DNA of 64,000 bases from Xiphydria camelus (Eukaryota > Arthropoda > Insecta > Hymenoptera > Xiphydriidae): contig OY783196.1 in NCBI GenBank assembly GCA_963678675.1, positions 30,296,827 to 30,360,826 of the forward strand, written 5' to 3'. The notes beneath the pieces are model-generated. The model worked only from the letters and a program-made list of their open reading frames with translations. It was not told the DNA's origin and ran no database searches. Positions within the stretch are counted from its first letter, which is position 1. Every line of letters begins with the position of its first letter. The translations under genes were made by a program, and so were the position numbers. This document shows, piece by piece, positions 35,040 through 45,553 of this stretch.

Positions 35040-37693
35040 GTACTGTGTATGTGTACATATGAGCACCGCGTCGGCGGAACTACGGCGAGCCTCGAATACC
35101 GGCGCTTCGTTTCTTAAAAAGGAATCGAGAGCGCGGCAATTGCTCAAGCTCGAGAGAAACGCCGGGACTAATTAAATCTAACTGTAACCTCCACGATGCT
35201 CGCATCTCTCTTCTTCCAGCACCCCGTGCAGTCCCGTCACGTGTGCCTCTACACGTTCCCCGTTTCCACTCCCGTTTCTCGCGCCCACGCATCACGCGTG
35301 CGTGGACTCTGCTTTTCCGTTTCGTCGATTTTTATCGCGCGCTGGAATCGGTATACGACGATCGCGAGCGGAGGCGTGAGCGACGATGCGACGGACAATG
35401 ATTTATGAACGGACGTTTCTTCCTTTCTTTTTTCCAACACGTGCATCCCCATTGACGACCGCTTTCGTTATCGGCGCGGTGCACGAAATGGAAATGCAGC
35501 GTCAATTGGAACGCAACCGCGAAAGTTTTTCGAGGGATTTTTCATTACGATCCGATCGAATAATGTGTCCGGACGAAATTAAGATTCAAAGCGGAGGCAA
35601 TCAGGAGTAAATAATTGTGGATGATAAATAATGATTACTGACTATTTAATAGGAATAATATAAATAATTGTGGATAGCAATGATCGTATGATTTATTCGT
35701 AAGTTCTCGCGATTTTTCGCGTTTATATCTCTCGACGACTCAACGAAACGGATACCGAATTTACGTCGGCGCGGGACGCTTCGCAAATCGCATCCGCAGA
35801 CCCGATATTGATTGTTCGCGTCGTCGGTTACAAATTGCCGACAAACACGCGCTCGAAAGTTTCCGCGCGACGCCGACTCTCTTCTCGAGGTCTCGCGGAT
35901 CGGAAAAGTACGATAAGCGAACTCGTATGCATACTTGTACGTACGTTCGACGTTACCTAAATTCCGAGTCGCTCCGATCGCTCGCGAGTCCGGTTCGTCG
36001 CGTCCCGCGCGTCGGTGTATACGTAGAGATCGGTATAGGAAGACAGTTGCACGGAACGTCTTCTGCACGCGCAGTCCTTTCTTTCGGTTCGACATTCCTT
36101 CCGTGCCCGATATATACCATTTACCAGGCAACCGATTTCTCCTTTCGCCGCGAATTCCATCGACGATATGTGTACGCGTGACTTCTCGGCTTTGCCATTC
36201 GGATGATTTCAACGTTTATAATTATCCGCGAATCGATTACAGCGTGGCGAGTGAATCGAAGATCAGAAAAAAAATTCAGGGACGTATTTTTCAACGAATT
36301 AAAATTTCTACATTTTTCTTTCAATCTTCTTCCAATTTCTCGGGTGTCGTATTGTCTTTCATCGATCGAAGCAACGACGACGCCAAGCGGAATCCCGGAA
36401 GAACGAAATATCGACGTATACCATTGCCTCGGTTTAATATTTGCAGCACCCGATTTCATCTATCTCGCGTATGCCGCATATTATATACAGAAGGCAAAGC
36501 CGAGGCCAAGTGCGCGCGCGCGGTCTCTCGCCAGAACTCAATCTCTCTTCGCTGCTGCAGCGCAGCAGCCCGCTATCCACATATTTGTTACGCTAAGTGA
36601 AATGCCGTGTTCCGCGGGCGCTTTGTCGATGAACGTCCGGCCGAAAGTGCAGCGGGTTCACCTTCGCCGTAATATTTTCACAAAGTCAGGGACGCGCGCG
36701 CGCGCGAGGCGCGGTTATACCACCGCGCTGCAATAAGACCGGAAAGTCCGGGGGCCGTCCGAATGCCGCGGAGACGGGCGTCGCGAAGAGGGCGAGAGAT
36801 GATTTGTCGACTCGATATACGGAGCCGAGGCTCCGCGCGCGCTTTCGCGACTGTCGCCGGTTAAAAAGCGAGGTATTTGGTACACCGCGCCGAGATGGAA
36901 TCTCGCCGAGCGTCGAGCGGGTTGCGGTTTTAAAAAGCGAACAGCCGCTCAAAGACACGGTTTACGCGCGGATTCGCCCGACGAATCGCAGTCGCGCCAA
37001 GTTCGTCGCGGTATTGCACGATTGTTCGGACGTCCTGTCGTCGACTGCGAATTTTTCTCGTCGTTCGGGCTTTGGCGACGCGTTCAAATCCGAGCAGAGA
37101 ATTTTAAGATGCGCGACGCGCTATGTTCGCTCGTATCTCCGAAGGTAATTTAGGTACGTATAGCTCGTTTATAGGCGCATTTCCCGCGGGAATGAAACGC
37201 GCACTCGTCGCGATTCTCGGAAATGCGTTTGGTTATGCCTGTACACGCGTCGCGAAGGCAAAGAGTTCGCGGGGAATGCTTCGAGTGGGCGGTGCGATAA
37301 TCATTTTCATATTTCTGCAGTCGGTATCGTTAGGATCTCGTCTTCTTCGCCGTATGCGGCGTGTGGATAGTTTCTTATCGATTTTTTTTATAAGATTCAA
37401 AGAGAACTGTAGTTTTTATTCGAGTGGCACCAGATTTGATATCTGTTGGAATAATGAACAAAGATGTATTGAAAAATTATTCTTCGTAGAATTAGTGTTT
37501 AACTTCGTTTTAACATTATATTTCACTTTATTCCTTTATTTTATTTTTCTAAAGTTTCTCCGTTATCCTCGGTCTAAATGTTTATGTTACGTGGCGTTGG
37601 TTAGTCGAGAGCAAGAGGTGATCGAGTCTGGATGCATTTTCCGAGCTCGATGAAATTAAAAGAAAGTATCTATTCTCAAATAATCAGTGGTTT

Positions 37694-37939
37694 TTAACAC
37701 TAGAACTACCGAATGGTCGCGCTTTATAAGACGGTCATTTTGGCGGGTGATTATCTCGTTATCCGTGGATTTTTCGTCCACTCTGCTATAGAACTTTTTT
37801 GTAGACCGAAATGTGCTCTACAAAAAAGTATTCTGTCAATTTTGACAAAAACCTCACGGGTTACGAAATAATTGAGGTTAAATGGAACTCTGAATAAGAC
37901 ACCGGTAAAATTGGCCGGTTGCGGTAGTTCTAGTGTTAA
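37694..37939. mobile_element. TTAA-flanked MITE, family E
   Basis: A 238-bp element between TTAA sites (37694-37697 and 37936-37939). The perfect 14-bp terminal inverted repeats are CACTAGAACTACCG / CGGTAGTTCTAGTG. The interior is AT-rich and noncoding. The TTAA duplication and CNCTAGAA-like ends fit the piggyBac superfamily. Confidence 0.85.
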
Positions 37940-38597
37940 TAAAAGAACTTATTTTCCTGTAACCCAATAATATCTCACGAAGTTTTCTTCATTGGACCCG
38001 CATCCTAGACTCGCGCGAGCTTCGAATACGTCGATGGAAAGACACGTAACGAGGCGGTAAACACATTACATACGGTAATGGAAATAATCGTGACGAAACG
38101 TACAAATTGGCATTGCGCAAACTTCGCCGTAACGCGTAACGCAACGTCGATTATTGCCGCGCGATTTAGACGGTACCGCAATCTACGCATCTGATAGTGA
38201 AAGCGCACACGCGCGCGGAGTTTTCGCCACTGCGAGGGTGGTCGCGCGGGGTCACTCATACTCGCGTATAAGAAGATACCCGTTCCGAGACGAACGCTTA
38301 TATTTATCCGAGCAAAGGGCCACGCCTCTTTTGATATAATATTTCTCGTCGATAAGGGGTGATCTCACCGCGAAATCATTATATAATCGAGAGATCGATA
38401 TTTCAAACGGTCTCATTGGGCATTCCTCGGGCCCCGAAGCGGCCTATCGTCGTATTTGCGATCTCGCGGAGATTACGAGGAATCGCCAAATACGGAAATC
38501 GATTTTCCAGGCCAGAGAAAAGTTTTCATTTCACGGACATTCGGCGCAGTTGGCGACTCCAGGCGGAAAAGTTCGACATATTTTACATATACATGTA

Positions 38598-38993
38598 ATC
38601 CATACGTGGTTTTGGTCATATATGGATAATACATGACTTCTATATAAATCATATAAGGACTATGTATAGATTTTTGAATGTTTTTGTAATCCATGTATAC
38701 TCCATACATGGTTAACATAATATACCATGCGAGGCTAAATTTACTCGCCAGGAAAGAAACTTCAATCGCTGTTTATCTCATTATCAATGATTGTTTGGCC
38801 TATATCGATATAAGTCTTTATTGTAGATAAGAACGTAATCTACAAACAAGTATTATGCAAATATGAGCCAAAAACTCACAGGTAACGAGATAATAGTGAT
38901 TAAAGTTTCTTTCCTGGCGAGTAAGTTTAGCCTCATATGGTAGAAATGATATATAATCCATGTGTGACTAAAACCACATACGGATTATATATG
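38598..38993. repeat. Palindromic element family L, copy 1 (interrupted)
   Basis: The left arm ATCCATACGTGGTTTTGGTC and the right arm GACTAAAACCACATACGGAT are inverted, followed by ATATATGG-type sequence. The middle is split by the family K element at 38731-38934. A second L copy lies at 57226-57645. Confidence 0.7.
38731..38934. repeat. Palindromic element family K, nested in L
   Basis: A 204-bp, nearly perfect inverted repeat with ends GAGGCTAAATTTACTCGCCA and TGGCGAGTAAGTTTAGCCTC. Further copies at 34836-35039 and 55376-55539. Noncoding. Confidence 0.8.
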
Positions 38994-39940
38994 GAAAATA
39001 ATAAACGTACCACTTTGCTTTCGCCGTTTTTCCGAAATTCGAGGCTTTATTGTAAAAAACTGGTTTGTAAATATAATTCAAAGTATCGTCCATCGCTGGC
39101 CACTACTTTCTCCCATTTTTCGAGCAGCGCACGAATCCCGCGTTGAAAAAATTGGTCATCTTTTGAAGCGATCCACGAATCGAAAACGGCGGAAGCAAAG
39201 TTGTACACCTAATATATAATACCTATATATAATTTTCCGCCTGGGATATCATTCGCGAGAGCGATTCGCGCGCGTTTCCACGGAATGACTTTCACAGTGC
39301 CCCATCGACGGCGCGATATCGTAGAGCGGTTAGGCCGGCCCGTGTAAGTATCGCGCGGGCGCGCGCGTCAAGACAGTCCGCGGCGCGGAATAGGCGCGGC
39401 CGGAAACGTCAGTTTTGTTATAGGTTAATCCGCATCGGGAACGATCATTACGCTCATGAATTCAATTTAACGCTTTTAACGTTTCATCCGCCGATACTGA
39501 TTTGTCAAAAAGATACAGCGTGACCAAGCGCGCGCGCTGACCCATTTACATATACAGCCGCATATAATCGAGGACTCCGAGACGCGGAGTCGAACGCGAC
39601 TTCGAGGAGCGTTTTGCTCCTTTGCTGCTGTTGCTGCTGTCAATTTTCATCCGTACTCGTGTGGAAGCGCGTGGCTGTATGCGCGCGCGCGGAATGCGTG
39701 TTGGTGCGCGTGACGATAATCGAGGCGTATCGATTGGAACGCTCTTTTCCTCCCGACAGAAATCGTCGAGGGGAGCGCGCGTGATCGAGTCGAAATCCGT
39801 GACGAGATTTATAATCGGAGGGCGCGACGCGGTGTCGGGGACATGTTTTTCGATGCGAAGCCTGAGTTCGATTTTCCATTCGCCTTTAACCGCGAGTCAT
39901 GGGATAGGTACTCGGGGCATTCTATGGTCTCTATTTTTAC

Positions 39941-40200
39941 ACCGAGAGAGAAATAATGTTGCCGGTGCCAAACAAATGTTTTCTTCGATCAAAAACACGA
40001 TGTAACTTCAGGATCAAGACACGGTTTTTTTCGTGCGAGAAAAAATTTAAAAAATATATTTGACAGGCTCGAGTAATTGTTTTTGTTTGCGCGGAAAGAA
40101 TTTCTTGTCTCCGCAATTTATATTCTTAAAAATTTGCAAGATCATGCGTTCTTGTGTTTCGAGAAACATTTTGTTCACACTAGCAATTATTTCTCTCGGT
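39941..40200. repeat. Dispersed repeat, family J copy 4
   Basis: A 260-bp element with inverted ends ACCGAGAGAGAAATAATGTT and AGCAATTATTTCTCTCGGT. It is the clearest copy of family J and defines its ends. Located 300 bp upstream of the CTL5 promoter. Confidence 0.75.
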
Positions 40201-40501
40201 ATATAGTACAGAAACTCTCGAATAATACAGGGGAATACCTATGGAATATAGATCATTGGAGGAAATATTTATAATCTGCAATATCTCTTATCCCTACTTC
40301 GATCTAGTTTACTTCTGATTATCGGTGTCAATCCATCTTTCCCGTACGAACTCAGATACTCGATATACGTGCGTTCCAGCATACATACCTACTCGTAGTA
40401 GATATCATCGATGACCGTACAGAGTTATCGATATACATTTATTTACGTCGATTAAATTGATACGATTATAATTGATAAGTACACCTTCCGTCTTCGAGTC
40501 T

Positions 40502-40538
40502 TATAAAACCTCGACGACTCCGTGAATGATCGCCAGTC
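40502..40538 (+). promoter_or_regulatory. Core promoter of CTL5
   Basis: TATAAAA starts at 40502; GCCAGTC has its A at 40535, 33 bp later. This places the ATG at 40526 upstream of the transcription start and so fixes the coding start at 40589. The predicted 5' UTR is 54 nt. Confidence 0.72.
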
Positions 40539-40588
40539 CAAGAGGAAGTCCATCCACGAGGGACTTCGGAAAACAATTCACCGGCGAA

Positions 40589-41864
40589 ATGTCGCTCCTG
40601 CCATTGATACTGCTCGCAGTGGGCCAGACGTGCGCGGCGATGTCGATGCCAACGGTACCCGGCCAGATCGCGAGGAGCGACTACGTGTATACGAAAGTGG
40701 GCGCTCACAAGCTCCATCCGGAGGGGCTCAATTGGAACGAAGCGAGGCGCGCGTGCAACGCCGAGGGTGGGAGTCTCGCGGTCATCGATTCCGTCGAGGA
40801 AGCCGAGGTGAGCGCGGAGTACTCGATGAAGAGAGAAATAAATTCGAGAAGAGAATCGAGCCTTTCCCCGTCATTTTCAACTTTTCATTCCGAGCCTTTC
40901 AGGTGCTGGCGAACATGCTCAAGGGCATCCAGAACATGCCCGGTTACGTGGGCTATAAAGACCTGGCTTGGATGGGCTACCACGACTACTTCAGATCACG
41001 CGAGTGGGCGACGATCGCCGGAAAATCCGCCGAGAGCGGGTACATGAAGTGGAAGGAGGGCGAGCCGGACAAGTACAAGGACAAGCACTGTCTGCACTGG
41101 GACGTGACGAGCAAGATCATCGGGTTCAGCGTGGGGACCTGCAGCAAGATACATTGCTTCTTCTGCGAGCTACCGACGTACGCGCAACCCGCCGCACGGG
41201 CCGTGGATAACAGGAGAGCCGATTACACGTACACGGCTCTGGGTGCGCACAAGCTTCACGGGGAGGGTCGCAATTGGAACGACGCGAGGAAGATCTGCAA
41301 CGACGAGGGCGCTGACTTCGCGATAATTAATTCCGCCGCGGAAGCCGAGGTGATTGATTAATCGAGGTTCGATTTCAATCGAACGCCTCATCGCGGTGTT
41401 TCATCTCCACGTGTTTCTTGCAGCTGTTATCGACCATGCTCAGGAACATCGAATCCTCGGTCGTTTACGAAGGCTACAAAGATCTGGCCTGGATGGGCTT
41501 CCACGATTACTTCAGCTCTCGCGAGTGGGTGACGATCAAAAGCAAGAATATCGACGGCAACGCTTACGTCAAGTGGAAACACGGCGAGCCGGCGGGTTAC
41601 AAGGACAAGCACTGCGTTCATTGGGACGTTTACACGGCGGACGCCGGTTACAGCGTCGGAACGTGCAACAAACTGCACGCCTTCTTCTGCGAGTTGCCCG
41701 CGGTGTCGCGGCGAAACGAAGAAATATCCTATCGGCGATTGGACGGGGAAACCGATGAACGAGCGGATGAGAAAACGACGAATCGGGAAACGAGCGGAGA
41801 GCTCGACGAAGAAATCGTCGGGGAACGATCGAGCGAAGAAAGAAGCGACGCTATAGCCCAGTAG
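40589..41864 (+). CDS. CTL5: secreted protein with two tandem C-type lectin domains
   Basis: Exons 40589-40807, 40903-41349 and 41424-41864, all junctions in phase 0 (GAG|GTGAGC, TTTCAG|GTG; GAG|GTGATT, TTGCAG|CTG), give 368 residues. Signal peptide 1-17 (ends QTCAA). CTLD1 is about 29-163 and CTLD2 about 178-315. A charged Glu/Arg/Asp-rich tail of about 54 residues follows; no other cluster member has it. Each CTLD carries an intron at the same place, and exon 2 fuses the second half of CTLD1 to the first half of CTLD2, showing that a whole gene was duplicated and joined. The loops read GEPD (127-129) and GEPA (277-279) and the second-site N-D is replaced by SVGTC, so ordinary Ca2+-dependent sugar binding is doubtful. 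No AATAAA precedes the palindrome 35 bp downstream; the nearest good one is inside it, near 42070. Confidence 0.87.
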
Positions 41865-41898
41865 AACTAAATTTGTTTCTTCTATTAAGTAAGGAGTT

Positions 41899-43189
41899 TA
41901 TTAGTTTCATGATAAAACCGGCACCAATCGATAGAAAAAAGTCTCCATATAGAAATGAGTAATCTTCAAATTGACGAGAAATAATGCAATTAATTAAAAA
42001 CTATCTTTCAAAATCACTTATGCCAAGAAATCGCGAAGCTAAGTTTTTTCTGTAGGTAACCAATTTCATAAATAAAAATATCCCAATGTGTGTAGAGGAG
42101 AAAATTCTTTACAAATTTCAAGCCGGAACTTATATTTAGTCTACGATGCACCGTTTTTGTGTAATTAATTATTAAACATAAGTAATTCAAATTGGCTTAA
42201 ATCGATCAGAATGATCGTTACGCGACGCTCCTTTATTACGCGTGCAGCTAACGGAGGAAAGCGCGTTCCGCAATCTATTCAAATTTACGCTTCATTATGT
42301 ATTGATTTTTATAATTAATATTTATCAAATTCTTCGTTTTTTGAAAATTATTACCATTATTTTTCATTCTGTTATGAATGAAGAAGTAATTTTTTAAATA
42401 ATTTAACGCTGAAGGATCTTTAGTAAATGTCAACAAAATAAATTTAAATGATCCATTTAAATTTAAATTAAATGTAAAATCCATTTACACGTATAGACAT
42501 TATCTGAGCAAAAAATGAATTCAATTTGTTTTCTTTTTCAGATTTCACGTAATTCTGTATATCTCCATAGGATGACTGCACGAAAATAAAACGGCGTAAA
42601 ACCCACAAGTATTTCGAAAATGATTTATGAAAATGGATCATTTGAATTTATTTCGTTGACATTTACTAAAGATCCCCCCCGCCTTCAGCGTGAAATTATT
42701 TAAAAATTACTTCTTCATTCATAACAGAATTAAAAATAATGGTAATCATTTTCAAAAAAACGAAGAATTTGATAAATATTAATTATAAAAATCAATACAG
42801 CGTAAATTTGAATAGATTGCAGAACGCGCTTTCCTCCGTTAGCTGCGCGCGTAATAAAGGAGCGTCGCGTAACGATCAGCTGATCGATTTAAGCCAATTT
42901 GAATTACATATGTTTAATAATTAATTACACAAAAACGGCGCATCGTAGACTATAAGTTCCGACCTGAAATTTGTAAAGAATTTTCTCCTCTACACATTGG
43001 GATATTTTTATTTATGAAATTGGTTACAGAAAAAACATAGTTTCGCGATTTCTTGGAATAAGTAATTTTGAAAGATAGTTTTTAATTAGTTACATTATTT
43101 CTCGTCAATTTGAAGATTACCCATTTCTATATATCATTCAGGAGACTTTTTTTCTATCGATTGGTACCGGTTTTATCCTGACACTAATA
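41899..43189. mobile_element. Large palindromic (foldback) DNA element between CTL5 and CTL6
   Basis: A 1.29-kb element with two arms of about 560 bp in inverted orientation (about 41901-42462 and 42630-43187) around a spacer of about 165 bp. Outer ends are TTAGTTTCATGATAAAACCG and CGGTTTTATCCTGACACTAA, flanked by TA on both sides, as expected for a TA-targeting (Tc1/mariner-like) element. The arms carry scattered mismatches, so the element is not brand new. No transposase frame. It begins within the 3' end of CTL5 and ends at the first open codon of CTL6. Confidence 0.8.
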
Positions 43190-43190
43190 A

Positions 43191-43891
43191 ATTGTTTCGC
43201 GAATATCTAACAAGACTATTGGTACTATTAGACCGGATCGGAAAACGAGAGAAGCAGTTGATGATCGACCCGATGAAACGACGGACGATCAGGCCGGCGA
43301 TTCGAAGACGGAATCAACCTGCCAGCCGATTTGTCTGCCGGGCTACAACCCTTACGCCCTTTATCGCGATCAGCCGAGGGACGATTACGCGTACACGGCT
43401 TTGGGCGCTCACAAGTTTCACCCGACCGCGCTGACGTGGAACGACGCGAGGAAGTTCTGCAGGAACGAGGGCGCGGAGCTCGCGATCATCGATAACGCGC
43501 TGGAAGCCAAGGTAAGTCCGACACTCTTTCCCCTGTGCGGGTCGTTTTTCTCCTCTGCATTTCGGTCACCATCGACGCGTCGCAGATGCTGAAGAAAATG
43601 TTCGTGGCCAACGAGAACTCGATCTTCGCGACGGCCGAGAAGAACTTGACTTGGCTGGGCTACCACGATTACTACAAGAGCGGAGATTGGGTGACGATCT
43701 TCAGCACACCCCTGGCGAGCACGGGCTACACCGTATGGAGCAGCGATTTCGGCGGTCAGCCGAACCGAGCGACCGGAAACGATCACTGCGTCGCTCTGGA
43801 CAAACTGGACGGCGGATTCAACGACTACGATTGCGATCGCGCCCTTCCCTTCATCTGCGAGCTGCCGATGTTACCTTCGAGCTGCTCGTGA
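43191..43891 (+). CDS. CTL6: C-type lectin, QPN type, 5' end missing
   Basis: Exons 43191-43511 and 43586-43891 (phase 0, CCAAG|GTAAGT, GTCGCAG|ATG) read open for 107 + 101 codons. The frame is closed upstream by two TAA codons (43185-43190) at the end of the palindromic element. No ATG, signal peptide, TATA or CAGTC initiator is present before the domain. The linker DDRPDETTDDQ resembles that of CTL1, with two cysteines (residues 44, 48 of the open frame). The CTLD starts at about residue 63 and has all four framework cysteines, the GGQPN loop and an F-N-D second-site motif, with no internal stop. Probably a gene whose first part was removed by the insertion. Alternatives: a hidden upstream exon within or beyond the element, or use as a third domain of CTL5 by splicing. 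Whether it is expressed is unknown. Confidence 0.7.
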
Positions 43892-43966
43892 TCGTTTTTT
43901 ATTCCGATTTTAAAGACGATTTATCTCGAATATTCACATGCGATCAATTTTCTCAGAGAAATTCCA

Positions 43967-44129
43967 TATGTGCCCATAATTATGAAAGTGATCTATAAGT
44001 CAAAATTAAAAAAAATGAGTTTATCAGTTATTTCACACCGCATTATTTTAAACTAAATTAATAACTGATAAACTCATTTTTTTTTAAATTTTGACTCGGA
44101 CCACTTTCATAATATTATTGGGCACATAT
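43967..44129. repeat. Palindromic MITE downstream of CTL6
   Basis: A 163-bp inverted repeat with ends ATATGTGCCCATAATTATGA and TCATAATATTATTGGGCACA plus TAT, continuing inward through GACTTATAG/GACTCGG and AATGAGTTTATCAGTTATT arms. It starts 76 bp after the CTL6 stop, so CTL6 has palindromic elements on both sides. Confidence 0.75.
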
Positions 44130-45553
44130 TTTATTCGAAATCCTACGTTACGAACTATAGTCGATTCGCGGTCGCCCGTTCTCGTGAGCCGATTTGTTTT
44201 TTTTTTCAATCACGGTACCGTCGATCGCGCGAAACGCGATTCCACGAGCGAAACGAAACGATTCGTTCCGAATCCCTTCTCGGCGCTCCGCGTAGGTAGA
44301 TGTCCGTTATACGCGATCCGAGCGGTAATGAGCAATGTTCTCGGCTACCCGCGTTACGCGATACTATCGCGCGCTCGCTCGGCTGACGTATATCGCGCGC
44401 GAACGGTCCTTCGGTACGAGCGCGACGCGCGCGCCGCGCGTATATATCTCTCTACACGGGTACCTGCAGCTCGTATCTCCGCGTATTGATCTGCCCGAGC
44501 GCGGGCGTCCCTCTCGTCGAGGAACTGCGGATGAGTTTCCCGGGGACCGGTATGAAATCGGGAATCGCTCCTGGCGATGCGAATACTTCGGATTCTGCGA
44601 TCCGAAAGAATATATCGACTCCTCCGAGACGAAGACTGTAGTAACTCAAATTTTGTACTTTTTCAATTACAAGTACAGAGCAATAAAGCATAATGATGTC
44701 TTCCTCAGAAAAGAGTCGTATCTCATAAAATAGTAATGTAGGAAACTAACATTACCATGTACGTTTAATAGTATCTCCGATTTATGAACATCTTCCGTCG
44801 GAAACTATCATATATCAAAAGTACAAAAAATGAGTTACTATACAGTCTTCGTTGGATGAGTCGATATATACTCTGTCTATAGATCGTGATCGGAGCGCAT
44901 CTCGAGTTCTTCCGAGGAAATTCGCAGAGCGAGTCGCTCTCGAAGTCGGTTATGCGTTCGCGTCTTCGCGATACCGCGGCGGTTCTGTCGCAATAACGCG
45001 CAGACGCCGCGGCGGCGGAGTCTAAAATCATCGGGGCGCGAGTATTTTGAAAATAGCGCGAGAGACGGCAGGGCGAGGGATGAAGAAAGAGCGAGAGAAG
45101 CGTGTCCCAGTTTAAACAAATTTCGTTACCTATATTCACATACGGACGCGCATGCATACACATCGCGAGACGACACGCGTGTAATTCGCGCCGAGGTCGA
45201 TATTTCGGCGGTGCTTGAAAACGTGGATGAGAAGGAGGGGAGAGGGAGGAAAAGGGACAACAGATTCGCCCGAGCCTCCCCCTCCCTCGCATTTTCGCGA
45301 ACGGATAATCGCCGCGCGAAACGCGCTCGCGTCGTCGCCGCGCCGCGCTGTGCGCCGTCTCGTCGGAATCCCCGTTAATTGCGGGCAAACATGCTCCCCG
45401 ACATGAGAAACACCCTGGCGCCGAAACGCTGGCACGTCCGGTGCGATGAGACGCTCCCGCGAGGAAAACGGTCGCGTCTCCCCGCTCGGAATGCGATTCG
45501 CAAAGATCAACACCGCTTGCTCGCTCGATACGGCATGCGCGTATGTGCTGTTA
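44130..45553. other. Noncoding stretch
   Basis: No gene and no CTLD remnant recognised. A palindromic element lies at 44610-44869. The minus-strand frame of 207 codons at 44765-45388 has no domain. Confidence 0.5.
44610..44869. repeat. Palindromic TIR element
   Basis: A 260-bp element. The left end ATATATCGACTCCTCCGAGA, continuing CGAAGACTGTAGTAACTCA, is mirrored by TGAGTTACTATACAGTCTTC and GATGAGTCGATATATA at the right end. Noncoding. Confidence 0.75.

Larger units (their letters stand above)
33149..40501. other. Intergenic gap inside the lectin cluster
   Basis: About 7.3 kb between CTL4 and CTL5 without a recognisable gene or CTLD fragment. It carries TTAA-type MITEs (33527-33688, 37694-37939), palindromic elements (34836-35039, 38598-38993) and a family J copy (39941-40200). 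Long frames at 35935-36736 and 37123-37653 lack domains. Confidence 0.55.

Noticed and set aside
35935..36736. Two overlapping + strand frames of 177 and 221 codons
   Set aside because: They overlap each other and minus-strand frames and have no signal peptide, domain or splice context.
40526..40588. Upstream ATG of CTL5 adding 21 residues
   Set aside because: It lies before the predicted transcription start (A at 40535), and the added residues would displace the signal peptide from the N-terminus.
43418..43786. Minus-strand frames opposite the lectin exons (also at 28202-28477, 29928-30260, 31252-31554)
   Set aside because: Recur opposite the same conserved exon regions with similar sequence, so they are antisense shadows of the CTLD code.
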